Below, one piece after another: positions 19,639-28,822 of a stretch of 64,000 nucleotides of DNA. Both the position numbers and the translations under genes were made by a program. A model generated the notes under the pieces. That model was not told the origin of the DNA, ran no database searches, and saw only the letters and a program-made list of their open reading frames with translations. Position 1 is the stretch's first letter. Every line of letters starts with the position of its first letter. The stretch is from Iodobacter violaceini. GTDB lineage: Bacteria > Pseudomonadota > Gammaproteobacteria > Burkholderiales > Chitinibacteraceae. The DNA lies in assembly GCF_011601265.1 (NCBI RefSeq), contig NZ_JAAOLX010000001.1:682001-746000 (forward strand). Reading direction: 5' to 3'.

Positions 19639-20615
19639 TGCTGGCAAGGCCCAAAGCGCTTCCCTCTGATATTGATCGCTTAATTGACAGCGCAGATGAA
19701 ATCCTTGCCACGCAGGCCAATGAAGGCCTGCAGCTGGCAGGGCATGCGCTCTCACAGGCGCAGGCAACGGGTTATATCAAAGGTGAAGTGCTGGCGGGCC
19801 TCGTGCGGGGCAAAGCGCAGCTGATGCTTGGCAAGCATCAGAATGCACAGGCAACCTTCGGCCAGGCTTTAGCGCTGGCTCTGCCAGCTTCAAACGAAAA
19901 AGCACTGCTGCTCGAACAGCTTGGCCGCAGCTATCTTGATTTGGGTGAAACAACAGAAGCGGCCCGAATCTGGACCGAGTGTGCAGAGCTTGCGCTTCAG
20001 AACAATAACTTCACCACGTTTATTCAGGCCCAGATCGGGCTTGGACAAGTGCATTTTGGCTTTGAAGAATACTCAGCAGCACTGCAATGCCACTACAAGG
20101 CTTTTGATTTTTTGCACACCAGCCATGATCCGGTCTTGCGCTCTCAGGTGTATATCAATATTGCCGTTGATCTTTACAGCCTTGAGCGCCTCGATGAAGC
20201 AAAAACCATGTTGCAAAGCGCGAAAGATATGTCGCTGTCCGTTCGCCATTTAGATCACGAAACCGAAATTTACCGCATCAGTGGTTTATTGCTTTTAAAG
20301 CAAGGTGATCTGGAAAACGCCAGAACCCAGCTTAATATCGCTTTAAAAATCAGCCAGCTGCAAGACAACCCGTGGCATAAAGCCAGCAGCTTACTGGGGC
20401 TGGGCCAGTGTGATCTGGCTGAGGAGCGCTGGGCTCAGGCACAAATGCAGCTTAATCAGGCTTTAAACCTGGCAACAGATCTGGCAAACCCCCATTTACT
20501 CTGCCAAATTCACCGTGCGCTGTCTGAAGCGCATATCAGCCTGGATGCAGATACTGCAGCCACACATCATTTTGCATATACCCGGCATCAGCATTCGCTG
20601 CAACGCCCGCTCTGA
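19638..20615 (+). CDS. TPR-repeat protein coupled to ntrYX
   Basis: A 325-residue protein made of helical tetratricopeptide-like repeats over most of its length (for example AKTMLQSAKDMSLSVRHLDHE, KQGDLENARTQLNIALKISQ, QAQMQLNQALNLATDLANPH). It has no signal peptide, membrane segment or output domain. The repeat layout and the end (ATHHFAYTRHQHSL) resemble the sensor half of TPR-GGDEF cyclases such as the one at 43663-45252, so it may be a cyclase relative that lost or never had its catalytic domain. Its ATG overlaps the ntrX stop (TAATG), which suggests co-translation and perhaps a role with NtrX. Partner and function unknown. Confidence 0.8.
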   Translation: MLARPKALPSDIDRLIDSADEILATQANEGLQLAGHALSQAQATGYIKGEVLAGLVRGKAQLMLGKHQNAQATFGQALALALPASNEKALLLEQLGRSYLDLGETTEAARIWTECAELALQNNNFTTFIQAQIGLGQVHFGFEEYSAALQCHYKAFDFLHTSHDPVLRSQVYINIAVDLYSLERLDEAKTMLQSAKDMSLSVRHLDHETEIYRISGLLLLKQGDLENARTQLNIALKISQLQDNPWHKASSLLGLGQCDLAEERWAQAQMQLNQALNLATDLANPHLLCQIHRALSEAHISLDADTAATHHFAYTRHQHSLQRPL

Positions 20616-20825
20616 CCCCCTGAATCGCCCGCAAGCCTGTTGCCATCAATCCGGCACTATCAATATTTTTTCACTTGCTAAGATATAACAATCAAAGCAA
20701 GCTCTTTCCCCCGAAGGCTTTGCAAGTATTCTGGCCGCGTGCATTGTTCAGACTGCTTTTTTAAGCCAGCCTTATCCGTTTCAGGCTGACGTCTGCATAT
20801 TTTGCTCATCAGATGGAAAAACACT

Positions 20826-22202
20826 GTGTCTAATATTTTGATCCTGGGTGCCGGCCGTGTGGGTGCCTCTGTTGCTGAACAGCTTGTTCACGAACGCTAT
20901 AACGTCACCATTGTGGATGAAAACCCGGAAAGCTTAAAACCACTGGCAGACCGGCTGGACCTTCGTACCGTGGTAGGCCACGCAGCCAGCCCGGCGGTAC
21001 TTGCTGCTGCCGGAGCGGCAGATGCAGATCTGCTGCTTGCCGTTACACCGCTGGATGAGCTTAATATGGTGGCGTGCAAAATTGCCTATGAGCTATTCAA
21101 TATCCCTACCCGGCTGGCACGGATTCGCGATCCCGATTTGCTGGCTCACCCGGAGTTATTTATCGAGAGCAACTTTGCAATCGATCATGTCATTACCCCG
21201 GCGCAAATTGTGACTGATTATTTAGTCAGCCTTGTAGAAAACCCCGAAGCACTGCAGGTACTGGATTTTGCCGACGGCAAAGCCCAGCTGGTTGCCACCA
21301 GAGTTGAGGCTGGCGCACATATGGATGGCCAGGATCTGGCCTCGCTGAATCGCCTGCTGCCAGGGATTGATCGCCGGGTAGTTTCTATATACCGCAAAGG
21401 CCACCGCATTCACCCTGACGGCAATACGATATTGCAAGTGGGGGATGAGGTTTTTTTCCTTGCTGCAAGCGAGCATATCCGGGATGTCATCAAGGAAATG
21501 CGCGGTACAGAAACCCCAATCAAGCGCATTACCCTCTCAGGAGGTGGCAATGTGGGCTTCAGGCTGGCTCAGGCTTTAGAAAAAGACTACCAGGTTAAAA
21601 TCATTGAAGCCAATCGCGAGCGTGCCAGCTGGCTGGCCGAAGCGCTGCCCAAAACGCTGGTACTCAGGGGCGATGCAACCGATGAAGCCCTGCTGGAAAG
21701 CGAGCAGATTGAGCGCTGTGATCTCTATTTTGCCCTCACCTCGGATGATGAAGACAACATCATGTCCTGCCTCTTAGCCAAACAAATGGGCGCACGAAAA
21801 ACCATCGCCATTATTAACCGCTCACGCTATGTGGATTTACTGCAGGGCGGGAAAATCGATGTGGCCATCTCTCCGGCCATTGCCACCATCGGCTCCCTGC
21901 TCGCTCACGTCAGAAGCGGCGATGTGGTTGCTGTGCACAGCCTGCGCCGTGGAGCAGCCGAAGCCATGGAGCTTATCGTGCATGGCACCTCTGCCACTTC
22001 GCGGGTAATTGGCAAAAAGCTGGACGATATTAAATTGCCATCCGGTGCTGATTTAGCAGCCATCGTGCGCGGAGAAAAAGTACTGATTGCCCATGGGGAC
22101 ACCATGATTGAAGCGGAAGATCACATCATTTTATTTGTCGATAACAAAGCGCACATCAGAGAAGTAGAAAAACTCTTCGCCGTAAAAATGGGGTTTTTCT
22201 AA
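20826..22202 (+). CDS. trkA: Trk potassium uptake regulatory subunit TrkA
   Basis: TrkA is the cytosolic NAD(H)-binding gating ring of the Trk potassium uptake system. The protein has two RCK repeats, each with a Rossmann nucleotide site: ILGAGRVGASVAEQL at the N-terminus and LSGGGNVGFRLAQAL near residue 237, each followed by a TrkA-C domain. GTG 20826 gives 458 residues, the same length as E. coli TrkA, starting MSNILILGAGRVG; a TTG at 20802 in the same frame is less likely. It is followed by the membrane subunit gene with overlapping stop and start codons. Confidence 0.96.
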   Translation: MSNILILGAGRVGASVAEQLVHERYNVTIVDENPESLKPLADRLDLRTVVGHAASPAVLAAAGAADADLLLAVTPLDELNMVACKIAYELFNIPTRLARIRDPDLLAHPELFIESNFAIDHVITPAQIVTDYLVSLVENPEALQVLDFADGKAQLVATRVEAGAHMDGQDLASLNRLLPGIDRRVVSIYRKGHRIHPDGNTILQVGDEVFFLAASEHIRDVIKEMRGTETPIKRITLSGGGNVGFRLAQALEKDYQVKIIEANRERASWLAEALPKTLVLRGDATDEALLESEQIERCDLYFALTSDDEDNIMSCLLAKQMGARKTIAIINRSRYVDLLQGGKIDVAISPAIATIGSLLAHVRSGDVVAVHSLRRGAAEAMELIVHGTSATSRVIGKKLDDIKLPSGADLAAIVRGEKVLIAHGDTMIEAEDHIILFVDNKAHIREVEKLFAVKMGFF

Positions 22203-23671
22203 TGTCACTCGCCCAACGCATTTTCCCCACAGTGAATATTCTGGCCCGGGTATCGGGCATGTTTTCGCTGTGGATTTTGCTGCCGATTGCGGTGGCATGG
22301 TTTTGCAATGATGAAGGGCTGGCCCCCTTTATCACCTCGCTGACCTTCCTGCTGCTTTTTAGTGTGGCTTTGGCTGTGCTGACCCATGGCTATAAGCGGG
22401 AAATGAAAGCAAGAGATGGCTTTGTTCTGGTAGTTGGCCTTTGGACGGTACTGCCCGCGGTTTCTGCCTTGCCGCTGCTGCTGTTTAACCCCTCTCTCTC
22501 TTTTACCCATGCCTACTTTGAAACCATGTCGGCGCTCACCACCACAGGGGCAACGGTATTAACGGGGCTGGATCACCTCCCCCCTTCAATTAATTTATGG
22601 CGGCATTTGCTTAACTGGCTGGGCGGCATGGGAATTATCGTGCTGGCGGTGGCGATTCTGCCGATGCTGGGAGTGGGGGGGATGCAGCTCTTTAAGGCCG
22701 AAACACCAGGCCCCATCAAAGATGCCAAGCTCACCCCACGCATCAGAGAAACCGCGCGTAATTTATGGATAGTCTACGCAGGGCTTACGCTGGCCTGCAC
22801 TTTGCTGCTTAAATTTGCGGGCGGGATGAGCTGGCTTGATGCGGTCTGCCATGCTTTTGCCGCGATGTGCCTGGGTGGGTTTTCTACACACGATGCCAGT
22901 GTCGGCTATTTTAATTCGCCCATAATCGAAGCCATACTGATTGTATTTATGCTGCTGGCCGCCACTAATTTTGCCACACACTATACGGCGCTTTCCGGGC
23001 GAAAACTCTCTGCCTATTTAAAAGACTCTGAGTTTAAAGCCATGATTCTGCTGATTCTGATCAGCACCCTTGGCTGCGCGGCCTATTTAGTGGTTCAAAA
23101 AACCTATGGCGATTTTTTTACTTCGCTCAGGCATGTGGCCTTTAATCTGGTCTCCATTGCCACCGATTCGGGCTTTGCCAGTGTGGATTTTGGCATGTGG
23201 CCTATTTTTGTACCGCTGCTGATGCTGTTTTTATCCTGCATCACCGCCTGCTCCGGCTCTACAGGCGGCGGGGTTAAAATGATCCGAACCCTGATTATGA
23301 TGCGTGAATCCGGCCGGCAAATGTCCAGCTTACTGCATCCAAACGCCGTTCATCCGCTGCGCGTAAATGGTATGGCCATCCCGCATCAGATTATTTTTGC
23401 GGTGATGGGATTTATTTTTCTATACGCAATGAGTATTTTTGTACTCACCTTTTTACTCCTGCTCTCTGGTCTGGATTTTCTTTCCAGCTTTACGGCAGTC
23501 ATCGCCTGTATCAACAACGCAGGCCCGGGGCTAGGTGTCGTTGGCCCTGCCTCTAATTACGGCGTGCTCAGCGATATTCAAATCTGGATTTGTAATTTCG
23601 CCATGCTGCTTGGGCGGCTGGAAGTCTTTTCACTGCTGATTTTGTTTACCCGTGTTTTCTGGAAATCTTAA
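22202..23671 (+). CDS. trkH: Trk potassium uptake channel subunit TrkH/TrkI
   Basis: The 489-residue membrane subunit of the Trk system carries repeated M1-P-M2 units. Pore-loop regions are visible in MSALTTTGATVLTGLD, FAAMCLGGFSTHDAS, SIATDSGFASVDFG and CINNAGPGLGVVGP; each carries the glycine-centred filter sequence of the Trk/Ktr/HKT family. CSGSTGGGVKMIRTL is a highly conserved signature of TrkH. Its start overlaps the trkA stop (TAATG). It is the last gene of this plus-strand run. Confidence 0.96.
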   Translation: MSLAQRIFPTVNILARVSGMFSLWILLPIAVAWFCNDEGLAPFITSLTFLLLFSVALAVLTHGYKREMKARDGFVLVVGLWTVLPAVSALPLLLFNPSLSFTHAYFETMSALTTTGATVLTGLDHLPPSINLWRHLLNWLGGMGIIVLAVAILPMLGVGGMQLFKAETPGPIKDAKLTPRIRETARNLWIVYAGLTLACTLLLKFAGGMSWLDAVCHAFAAMCLGGFSTHDASVGYFNSPIIEAILIVFMLLAATNFATHYTALSGRKLSAYLKDSEFKAMILLILISTLGCAAYLVVQKTYGDFFTSLRHVAFNLVSIATDSGFASVDFGMWPIFVPLLMLFLSCITACSGSTGGGVKMIRTLIMMRESGRQMSSLLHPNAVHPLRVNGMAIPHQIIFAVMGFIFLYAMSIFVLTFLLLLSGLDFLSSFTAVIACINNAGPGLGVVGPASNYGVLSDIQIWICNFAMLLGRLEVFSLLILFTRVFWKS

Positions 23672-23700
23672 GCAATACTGCGCAGCAAAACCTGAACCTT

Positions 23701-23730
23701 GAACCACAGAGAACACGGAGTTTCACAAAC
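23701..23730 (+). repeat. Dispersed CACAGAGAACACGGAG-type repeat, copy 1
   Basis: The segment GAACCACAGAGAACACGGAG followed by TTTCACAAA lies in the 280-base space between trkH and the LysE gene. Related segments recur at 26822-26860 and 48330-48373, always outside genes. The rest of the space (to 23951) shows nothing else I can identify. Confidence 0.7.
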
Positions 23731-23951
23731 ATAAAAACCTGGTTTCTGACGTTTGTCTCCATCTGTGTCGAATCAAAGTGGTTTAAGGCCTGGTTTCTTG
23801 TATCAGCCCATGGTTGCTACCACACCCCAAACTCAGTTGATTTCTGCTGACAAAAGGTAATACGTCCATTCAAGCCCCTATCTCAAGCTGTTAAACTGCC
23901 CGTCCTGCCGTATTCTCACCTGCCCCGGGCAAGCACTGACAGAGCCTTAAA

Positions 23952-24581
23952 ATGGATGTATTCATCACCGGTTTTTTACTTTCTATTTCACTTTGCCTGG
24001 ATCTGGGCATCGTCAACGTCGCCCTGATCGATACCAGCCTGAAACACGGCCCCCGCCCCGCGCTGTGGATGGGCTTTGGCTCATGTTTTGGTGATATGGT
24101 TTGGGCGATTGTTTCCCTGTTAGGCATGAGTGTTTTACTGCAGTTTACAGCCGTAAGATGGCTGACCTGGCTTGGTGGTGGCTCGGTATTACTTTACCTC
24201 GCGGTAAAAATGGCACGCCAGGCGTGGCAGGATGCCAGGCACACAGAAAGCCCCTCCATCCCCCATGCAGGCCGCCGGGGCATGTTTGGCCGCGGCATGA
24301 TGCTGGCCATGGCCTCGCCTTCATCCATTCTCTGGTTTGCCGCCGTAGGTGGCAGCCTGATCGCCCAGGCCACCGATGGCAGCCTGCTCTCTGCCACACG
24401 TTTTCTTTGCGGATTTTTTGCCGGCGGCATGGCCTGGACTTTACTGATGGTTTACAGCGCCACCCATGGTGCCAGGCTGTTTGGCCAGCGCTTTACCCAA
24501 GGCTGCCTGCTGCTGTCAGCCCTGCTTTATCTGTGGTTTGCGGGTTTAGTACTGGTCAATGGCTATCGAAATTTGCTGTAG
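23952..24581 (+). CDS. LysE/RhtB-family amino acid exporter
   Basis: A 209-residue inner-membrane protein with about six hydrophobic segments. The N-terminus (FITGFLLSISLCLDLGIVNVALIDTSLKHGPRPALWMGFGSCFGD) and the later MLAMASPSSILWFAAVGGSL follow the LysE/RhtB pattern, in which the conserved glycine-rich and NP/SP segments line the export path. These proteins export amino acids or related small molecules; the substrate cannot be predicted here. It is monocistronic. Confidence 0.85.
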   Translation: MDVFITGFLLSISLCLDLGIVNVALIDTSLKHGPRPALWMGFGSCFGDMVWAIVSLLGMSVLLQFTAVRWLTWLGGGSVLLYLAVKMARQAWQDARHTESPSIPHAGRRGMFGRGMMLAMASPSSILWFAAVGGSLIAQATDGSLLSATRFLCGFFAGGMAWTLLMVYSATHGARLFGQRFTQGCLLLSALLYLWFAGLVLVNGYRNLL

Positions 24582-24806
24582 TCCATCCGCTTCTCATAGA
24601 AAATATATCGCCTCCGGCAAGCCAACCGCCTATACCCATCCTGGGATCATCTTTGTTGCAGTGCACTTCTTTTTGAATAATAACGATAACTGTAATTTTT
24701 ACGCATGAAATTGCAGATTGTTCAATCAAAAATACAAAGCATTAAGTAATTTATGACGGAGTTTTCCTAAATAAATCTTACTTAGTGATGTGAAGGAGCC
24801 TCTGCC

Positions 24807-26783
24807 ATGACGCTTATCCGCCACGATTCACTAATCGTCCGCCTTAATTTAGTGCTGCTGGCGCTGCTGATTATTCTGTTTGGGGGGCTGTTCTGGGGCT
24901 TATCCAGCGGGCTGGAACAGCGTCTTACGCATACGGCCAGAGCCAATCTGCACACCACCAATCAATCTCTTGTTGATCTTTTAGCAGCCTACCGCGCCAA
25001 TCTGGATCGATCGGCTTCCAGCCTTAATGCTGTCTGGGCCAGTAATTTCAGCCCGGATTGGGATCTTCATGAGGGCAAGCTGCTCAACGATGGCAAAATC
25101 ATACTCGATGGCAATGAGCGGGCAGACCGCTTTACTCAAATCACCGGCTCTGTAGCCACAATCTTTATCAGAGAAGGACAGGATTTTCGCCGTCTGGCCA
25201 CTTCGCTCACCAAAGCTGACGGCACACGCTCCACTGGCACCTTACTTGGAGATGCTCATCCTGCCCGGCTTGGCTTACTCAGTGGCAAGCCCTATGTAGG
25301 TGTAGCCAATCTTTTTGGCCATGACTATATGACCGTTTACCGCCCCATCAAAAACAAGCAGGGTGAAATCGTTGGCAGCCTGTTTATTGGCTTTGATTTC
25401 TCCTTGGGCATGGCCGATTTAAAAAAGAAAATCGCCGCCATCAGGCTGGGCGAAAGTGGCTATTTGCTGATTATTGATGCAGGTAAAAACGCAGGTAAAG
25501 CGCTAGTCCACCCCACCATGGCCAATAAGGATCTGCTAAAAGACCCTGATGCCCAAAGCTATATCCAGACAATGCTCAAACAAGGGGAAGGGCAAATAGT
25601 TTATAGCGACAAGGGCGAAGCCAGGGAGGCATCTTTTGCAAGACTAAATGACCCCAACTGGCTGATTGTCAGCACGCAAAGCCAAAAAGAAGTCCTGGCC
25701 GATGCCAGATGGACGCATGATCTCATTCTGATTGCCTGCATTGTCGGTGCCTTATTGCTCTCTGTTTCGCTGCATCTGGCTTTATCCCGGTGGTTAAAAC
25801 AGCCGCTTTTAATTGCCATTCGCCATATAGAAAGATTAGCCAATGGCGATTTCAGCGGCCATATTCCACATCCTCGCAATGATGAAATTGGCGATCTGCT
25901 CAATGCCTTTGAAAAAATGCAGGAGCAATTACTCAAGCTATTCGTGGATACGAAAGAAAGTGCCGACCATCTGTTGCGGGGCGCCGAGCAAATCAGCAGC
26001 AGCTCGGAGCAAGTTTCAGGCGGAGCCAAAGAGCAAAGCGAAGCCGCAGCCAGCATGGCATCGGCAGTACAAGAGCTGACCGTCAGTATTAATCTTGTTG
26101 CCAATAATGCGCGTGATGCCCATCTCACCTCTACCGAATCAGGCCGTGTTTCCAATGAAGGCGGCGAGGTAATCCAGCAAACGGTGGCGGGTATTCAGGC
26201 GATAGCCTCCACAGTACGCATTGCCTCTGATAGCGTGGCCGAGCTGAATGAATACGCCATGCAAATTGCTGGCATCGCCAATGTCATCAAAGAAATTGCC
26301 GATCAAACTAATTTGCTGGCACTAAACGCCGCAATTGAAGCGGCCCGGGCGGGTGACACAGGCCGCGGTTTTGCCGTGGTGGCAGATGAAGTGCGTAAAT
26401 TGGCCGAGCGCACCACCTCCAGCACTTTTGAAATTGGCAAAATGATAGAAAAAATCCAAACCGGCACCAGTAACGCCGTCCAAAATATGAGCCAGGGCGT
26501 AATTGAAGTAGAAAAAGGGATGGTACTCGCCAATCAGGCTGGGGAAGCCATCAGGAAAATCCGCGAAGGATCGCTGAAAGTGATGAATGTGGTCATGGAA
26601 ATCAGCCAGGCGCTTAAAACGCAAACCAGCATGGCCAATAGCGTGGCAGGCAATGTAGACCGCATTGCACAAATGAGCGTAGAAAACAGCCGCGCCGTTG
26701 AAGAATCAGCCCATACCGCGCATTCATTAAGAGATCTCGCCAGCCGCATGGATTTGGCTGTGGCACATTTTAAATTAAGTTAA
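24807..26783 (+). CDS. Methyl-accepting chemotaxis protein with Cache-type sensor
   Basis: A 658-residue chemoreceptor. One membrane helix at about 12-35 and a second at about 302-322 bracket a periplasmic region of roughly 265 residues of the Cache3-Cache2 fusion type ([66 protein letters not shown]). HAMP follows ([20 protein letters not shown]), then the signalling domain with hairpin tip [20 protein letters not shown] and [18 protein letters not shown] near residues 495-540. There is no C-terminal CheR pentapeptide. The RBS GAAGGAGCC is strong. The ligand is probably a small organic acid, by family tendency only. Confidence 0.94.
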   Translation: MTLIRHDSLIVRLNLVLLALLIILFGGLFWGLSSGLEQRLTHTARANLHTTNQSLVDLLAAYRANLDRSASSLNAVWASNFSPDWDLHEGKLLNDGKIILDGNERADRFTQITGSVATIFIREGQDFRRLATSLTKADGTRSTGTLLGDAHPARLGLLSGKPYVGVANLFGHDYMTVYRPIKNKQGEIVGSLFIGFDFSLGMADLKKKIAAIRLGESGYLLIIDAGKNAGKALVHPTMANKDLLKDPDAQSYIQTMLKQGEGQIVYSDKGEAREASFARLNDPNWLIVSTQSQKEVLADARWTHDLILIACIVGALLLSVSLHLALSRWLKQPLLIAIRHIERLANGDFSGHIPHPRNDEIGDLLNAFEKMQEQLLKLFVDTKESADHLLRGAEQISSSSEQVSGGAKEQSEAAASMASAVQELTVSINLVANNARDAHLTSTESGRVSNEGGEVIQQTVAGIQAIASTVRIASDSVAELNEYAMQIAGIANVIKEIADQTNLLALNAAIEAARAGDTGRGFAVVADEVRKLAERTTSSTFEIGKMIEKIQTGTSNAVQNMSQGVIEVEKGMVLANQAGEAIRKIREGSLKVMNVVMEISQALKTQTSMANSVAGNVDRIAQMSVENSRAVEESAHTAHSLRDLASRMDLAVAHFKLS

Positions 26784-26821
26784 TAGATAACAACTCAGGC
26801 GTGCACGAAAACCCAAATATT

Positions 26822-26860
26822 GAACCACAGAGAATGCTTCGGCCCCAGAGTTTCACAAAA
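26822..26860 (+). repeat. Dispersed CACAGAGAA-type repeat, copy 2
   Basis: TGAACCACAGAGAATGCTTC, then an unrelated insert, then CAGAGTTTCACAAA repeats the pattern seen at 23701. It lies after the chemoreceptor gene and just before a hairpin element, making this 232-base space a cluster of repeats. Confidence 0.6.
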
Positions 26861-26886
26861 AAAAAGCGGATTGGTAATTAACTGCC

Positions 26887-26950
26887 GCAGGTTGGGTTAC
26901 GCTGATTATCACCGCTAAAACTGCGATGATAATCAGCTCACCCAACCTAC
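26887..26950. repeat. Imperfect palindromic element with GGTTGGGT arms
   Basis: Arm 26887-26915 (starting GCAGGTTGGGTTACGCTGAT) pairs with arm 26923-26950 (ending CTCACCCAACCTAC) over about 28 positions with few mismatches, leaving a loop of about 7 bases. It lies between two convergent genes, the chemoreceptor and metQ, and could end transcription from either side. Hairpins of this GGTTGGGT kind are dispersed in many proteobacterial genomes. Confidence 0.75.
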
Positions 26951-27015
26951 ATTTATATATGCAGACCAATATGCGCAAATGATAAAAATATTGAATTACG
27001 CAGGCCTGCACACAA

Positions 27016-27798
27016 TTAAAACGCTGGAACCACTGCGCCTGCGTATTTGCCTTCGATAAAGGTTTTAACTTGCTGGCTGGTTAAAGCTGCGGCCAGTTTT
27101 TTAATTGCGGCGCTGTCTTTATTATCCGGGCGGGCAACCAGGTAATTTACATAAGGCGAGCTGCGGTCTTCCAGAGCTAATGAATCTTTAACCGGATTAA
27201 GCTTGGCTTCCAATGCGTAATTAGTATTGATCAGCGCTAAATCAACCTGATCCAATACGCGTGCCAGCATTGCAGCATCCAGCTCTTTAAACTTCAATTG
27301 CTTTGGATTTTCGCTGATGTCTTTAGGTGTGGACAAAGCATTTGTCGGGTCTTTCAGTTTTAATAAACCTGCTTTTTGCAGCAGTAATAAAGCGCGGCCA
27401 CTATTGCTGCCTTCATTAGGAATAGCAACGGTTGCGCCATTGGGTAAATCTTTTAATGATTTATATTTACGTGAATAAGCGCCAAATGGCTCTACGTGCA
27501 CGCCCGCCACAATCACCAAATGTGTGCCCTTACCTTTATTAAAGTTATCTAAATAAGGCTTGGTCTGAAAGTAATTGGCATCAATATTTTTTTGATCGAC
27601 TTGCAGATTAGGCTGCACATAATCGGTAAATACTTTGATCTGCAAATCCACGCCTTCTTTGGCCAATTGTGGTTTTACCAATTCCAGGATTTCTGCATGA
27701 GGCACAGCCGTTGCAGCAATAGTGAGTTTTTCTGCAGCTTGTGCAAAGCCAGTTGCCAATAAAGCCGCCAAAGCGCTAAGAACCAGAGTTTTTTTCAT
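27016..27798 (-). CDS. metQ: MetQ/NlpA-family methionine-binding protein
   Basis: A 260-residue periplasmic binding protein of the NlpA family (ABC-type D-/L-methionine import). Visible features: signal peptide MKKTLVLSALAALLATGFAQA, then LTIAATAVPHAEILE, QVDQKNIDANYFQTKPYLDNF, and EPFGAYSRKYKSLKDLPNGA, all typical of MetQ. ATG 27798 has an AAGGAA site 8 bases upstream. Unlike most MetQ proteins there is no lipobox cysteine after the signal, so it should be a soluble periplasmic protein. The ATPase and permease genes (metN, metI) are not adjacent; it must pair with a transporter encoded elsewhere. Confidence 0.9.
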   Translation of the reverse strand: MKKTLVLSALAALLATGFAQAAEKLTIAATAVPHAEILELVKPQLAKEGVDLQIKVFTDYVQPNLQVDQKNIDANYFQTKPYLDNFNKGKGTHLVIVAGVHVEPFGAYSRKYKSLKDLPNGATVAIPNEGSNSGRALLLLQKAGLLKLKDPTNALSTPKDISENPKQLKFKELDAAMLARVLDQVDLALINTNYALEAKLNPVKDSLALEDRSSPYVNYLVARPDNKDSAAIKKLAAALTSQQVKTFIEGKYAGAVVPAF

Positions 27799-28046
27799 TT
27801 TAATTCCTTCAGATTGGTGTGAGGCTGTGTCTTGATCTGTCTGAAGTCTAACAAGCATTATTCACACGAAGAAGAACTATTAAATAACTTACATATAACA
27901 AAACAAACTATAAATTCATTTTAGCCGCAAATCATGGCCGCCTCTAAAAAGACCCGCAAAGGCATGCAAGGGTAATGTTGGCAACATGGCAGAAGCATGA
28001 AGGCGAGTACAATTGCAGCACCGAAAGCATTTTAATAAAAGCTGAC

Positions 28047-28781
28047 ATGCCCATTCACTACCTGCGCACCCTTACCGCGCCAGAGCGCACCGATCGCAAT
28101 AATCTTCACCTTGGGATTACCCTTTGTTTTGTAGCGGGCGCTACCAATGCAGGGGGCTTTTTGGCCGTGGGCCAGTACACATCGCATATGACGGGGATTT
28201 TATCGGGGCTGGCCGATAACTGGGTGCTGGGTAATTCCAGGCTGATCATTGCTGCAGTGGCCAGCTTGCTGATGTTTATGGCGGGGGCCATCACCTCTAC
28301 CCTGCTGATAAACTGGGCGCGCCGCCGTGGCAGCCGCAGCTTATATGCCGAACCACTGATGCTGGAAGCTTTGCTTCTGCTGTGCTTTGGCCTGCTGGGC
28401 GGGCAGCTTGATTCCCACTCCCCTGGCCTTGTTTCGCTGACTATGCTGCTGCTGTGTTTTATTATGGGCCTGCAAAACGCCATCATTACCAAGATTTCTA
28501 AAGCCGTGATTCGCACCACGCACCTGACCGGTTTAATCACCGATATCAGCATCGAGCTTGGGCGATTGATTTACTGGAACCGCAATCCAAGCACGCCAGA
28601 ACATATCAAGGTGCTTTGCGACCGTACCCATTTAAAAGTGCAAGCCAGCCTGGTTATGGCGTTTTTTTGTGGCGCGCTGCTGGGTGCCTTCGGCTTCAGC
28701 CATCTTGGCTTTAGCTCAACCATATTCCTGGCGCTAATTCTGGCGATTCTTTCTATCGGGCCGCTGATTGAAGATTTTTAG
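28047..28781 (+). CDS. DUF1275 (YoaK-like) membrane protein
   Basis: A 244-residue inner-membrane protein with about six hydrophobic segments. LGITLCFVAGATNAGGFLAV, GQYTSHMTGILSGLAD, IMGLQNAIITKISKAVIRTT and HLTGLITDISIELGR are the core blocks of the DUF1275/YoaK family, whose function is unknown. ATG 28047 (MPIHYLRTLT) fits the family start better than the upstream alternative at 27975. It stands alone, divergent from metQ and convergent with the choline operon. Confidence 0.88.
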   Translation: MPIHYLRTLTAPERTDRNNLHLGITLCFVAGATNAGGFLAVGQYTSHMTGILSGLADNWVLGNSRLIIAAVASLLMFMAGAITSTLLINWARRRGSRSLYAEPLMLEALLLLCFGLLGGQLDSHSPGLVSLTMLLLCFIMGLQNAIITKISKAVIRTTHLTGLITDISIELGRLIYWNRNPSTPEHIKVLCDRTHLKVQASLVMAFFCGALLGAFGFSHLGFSSTIFLALILAILSIGPLIEDF

Positions 28782-28822
28782 ATCTGCCTGAGCCTGCCTC
28801 CGGAACAGGATGATCTGCCCCC

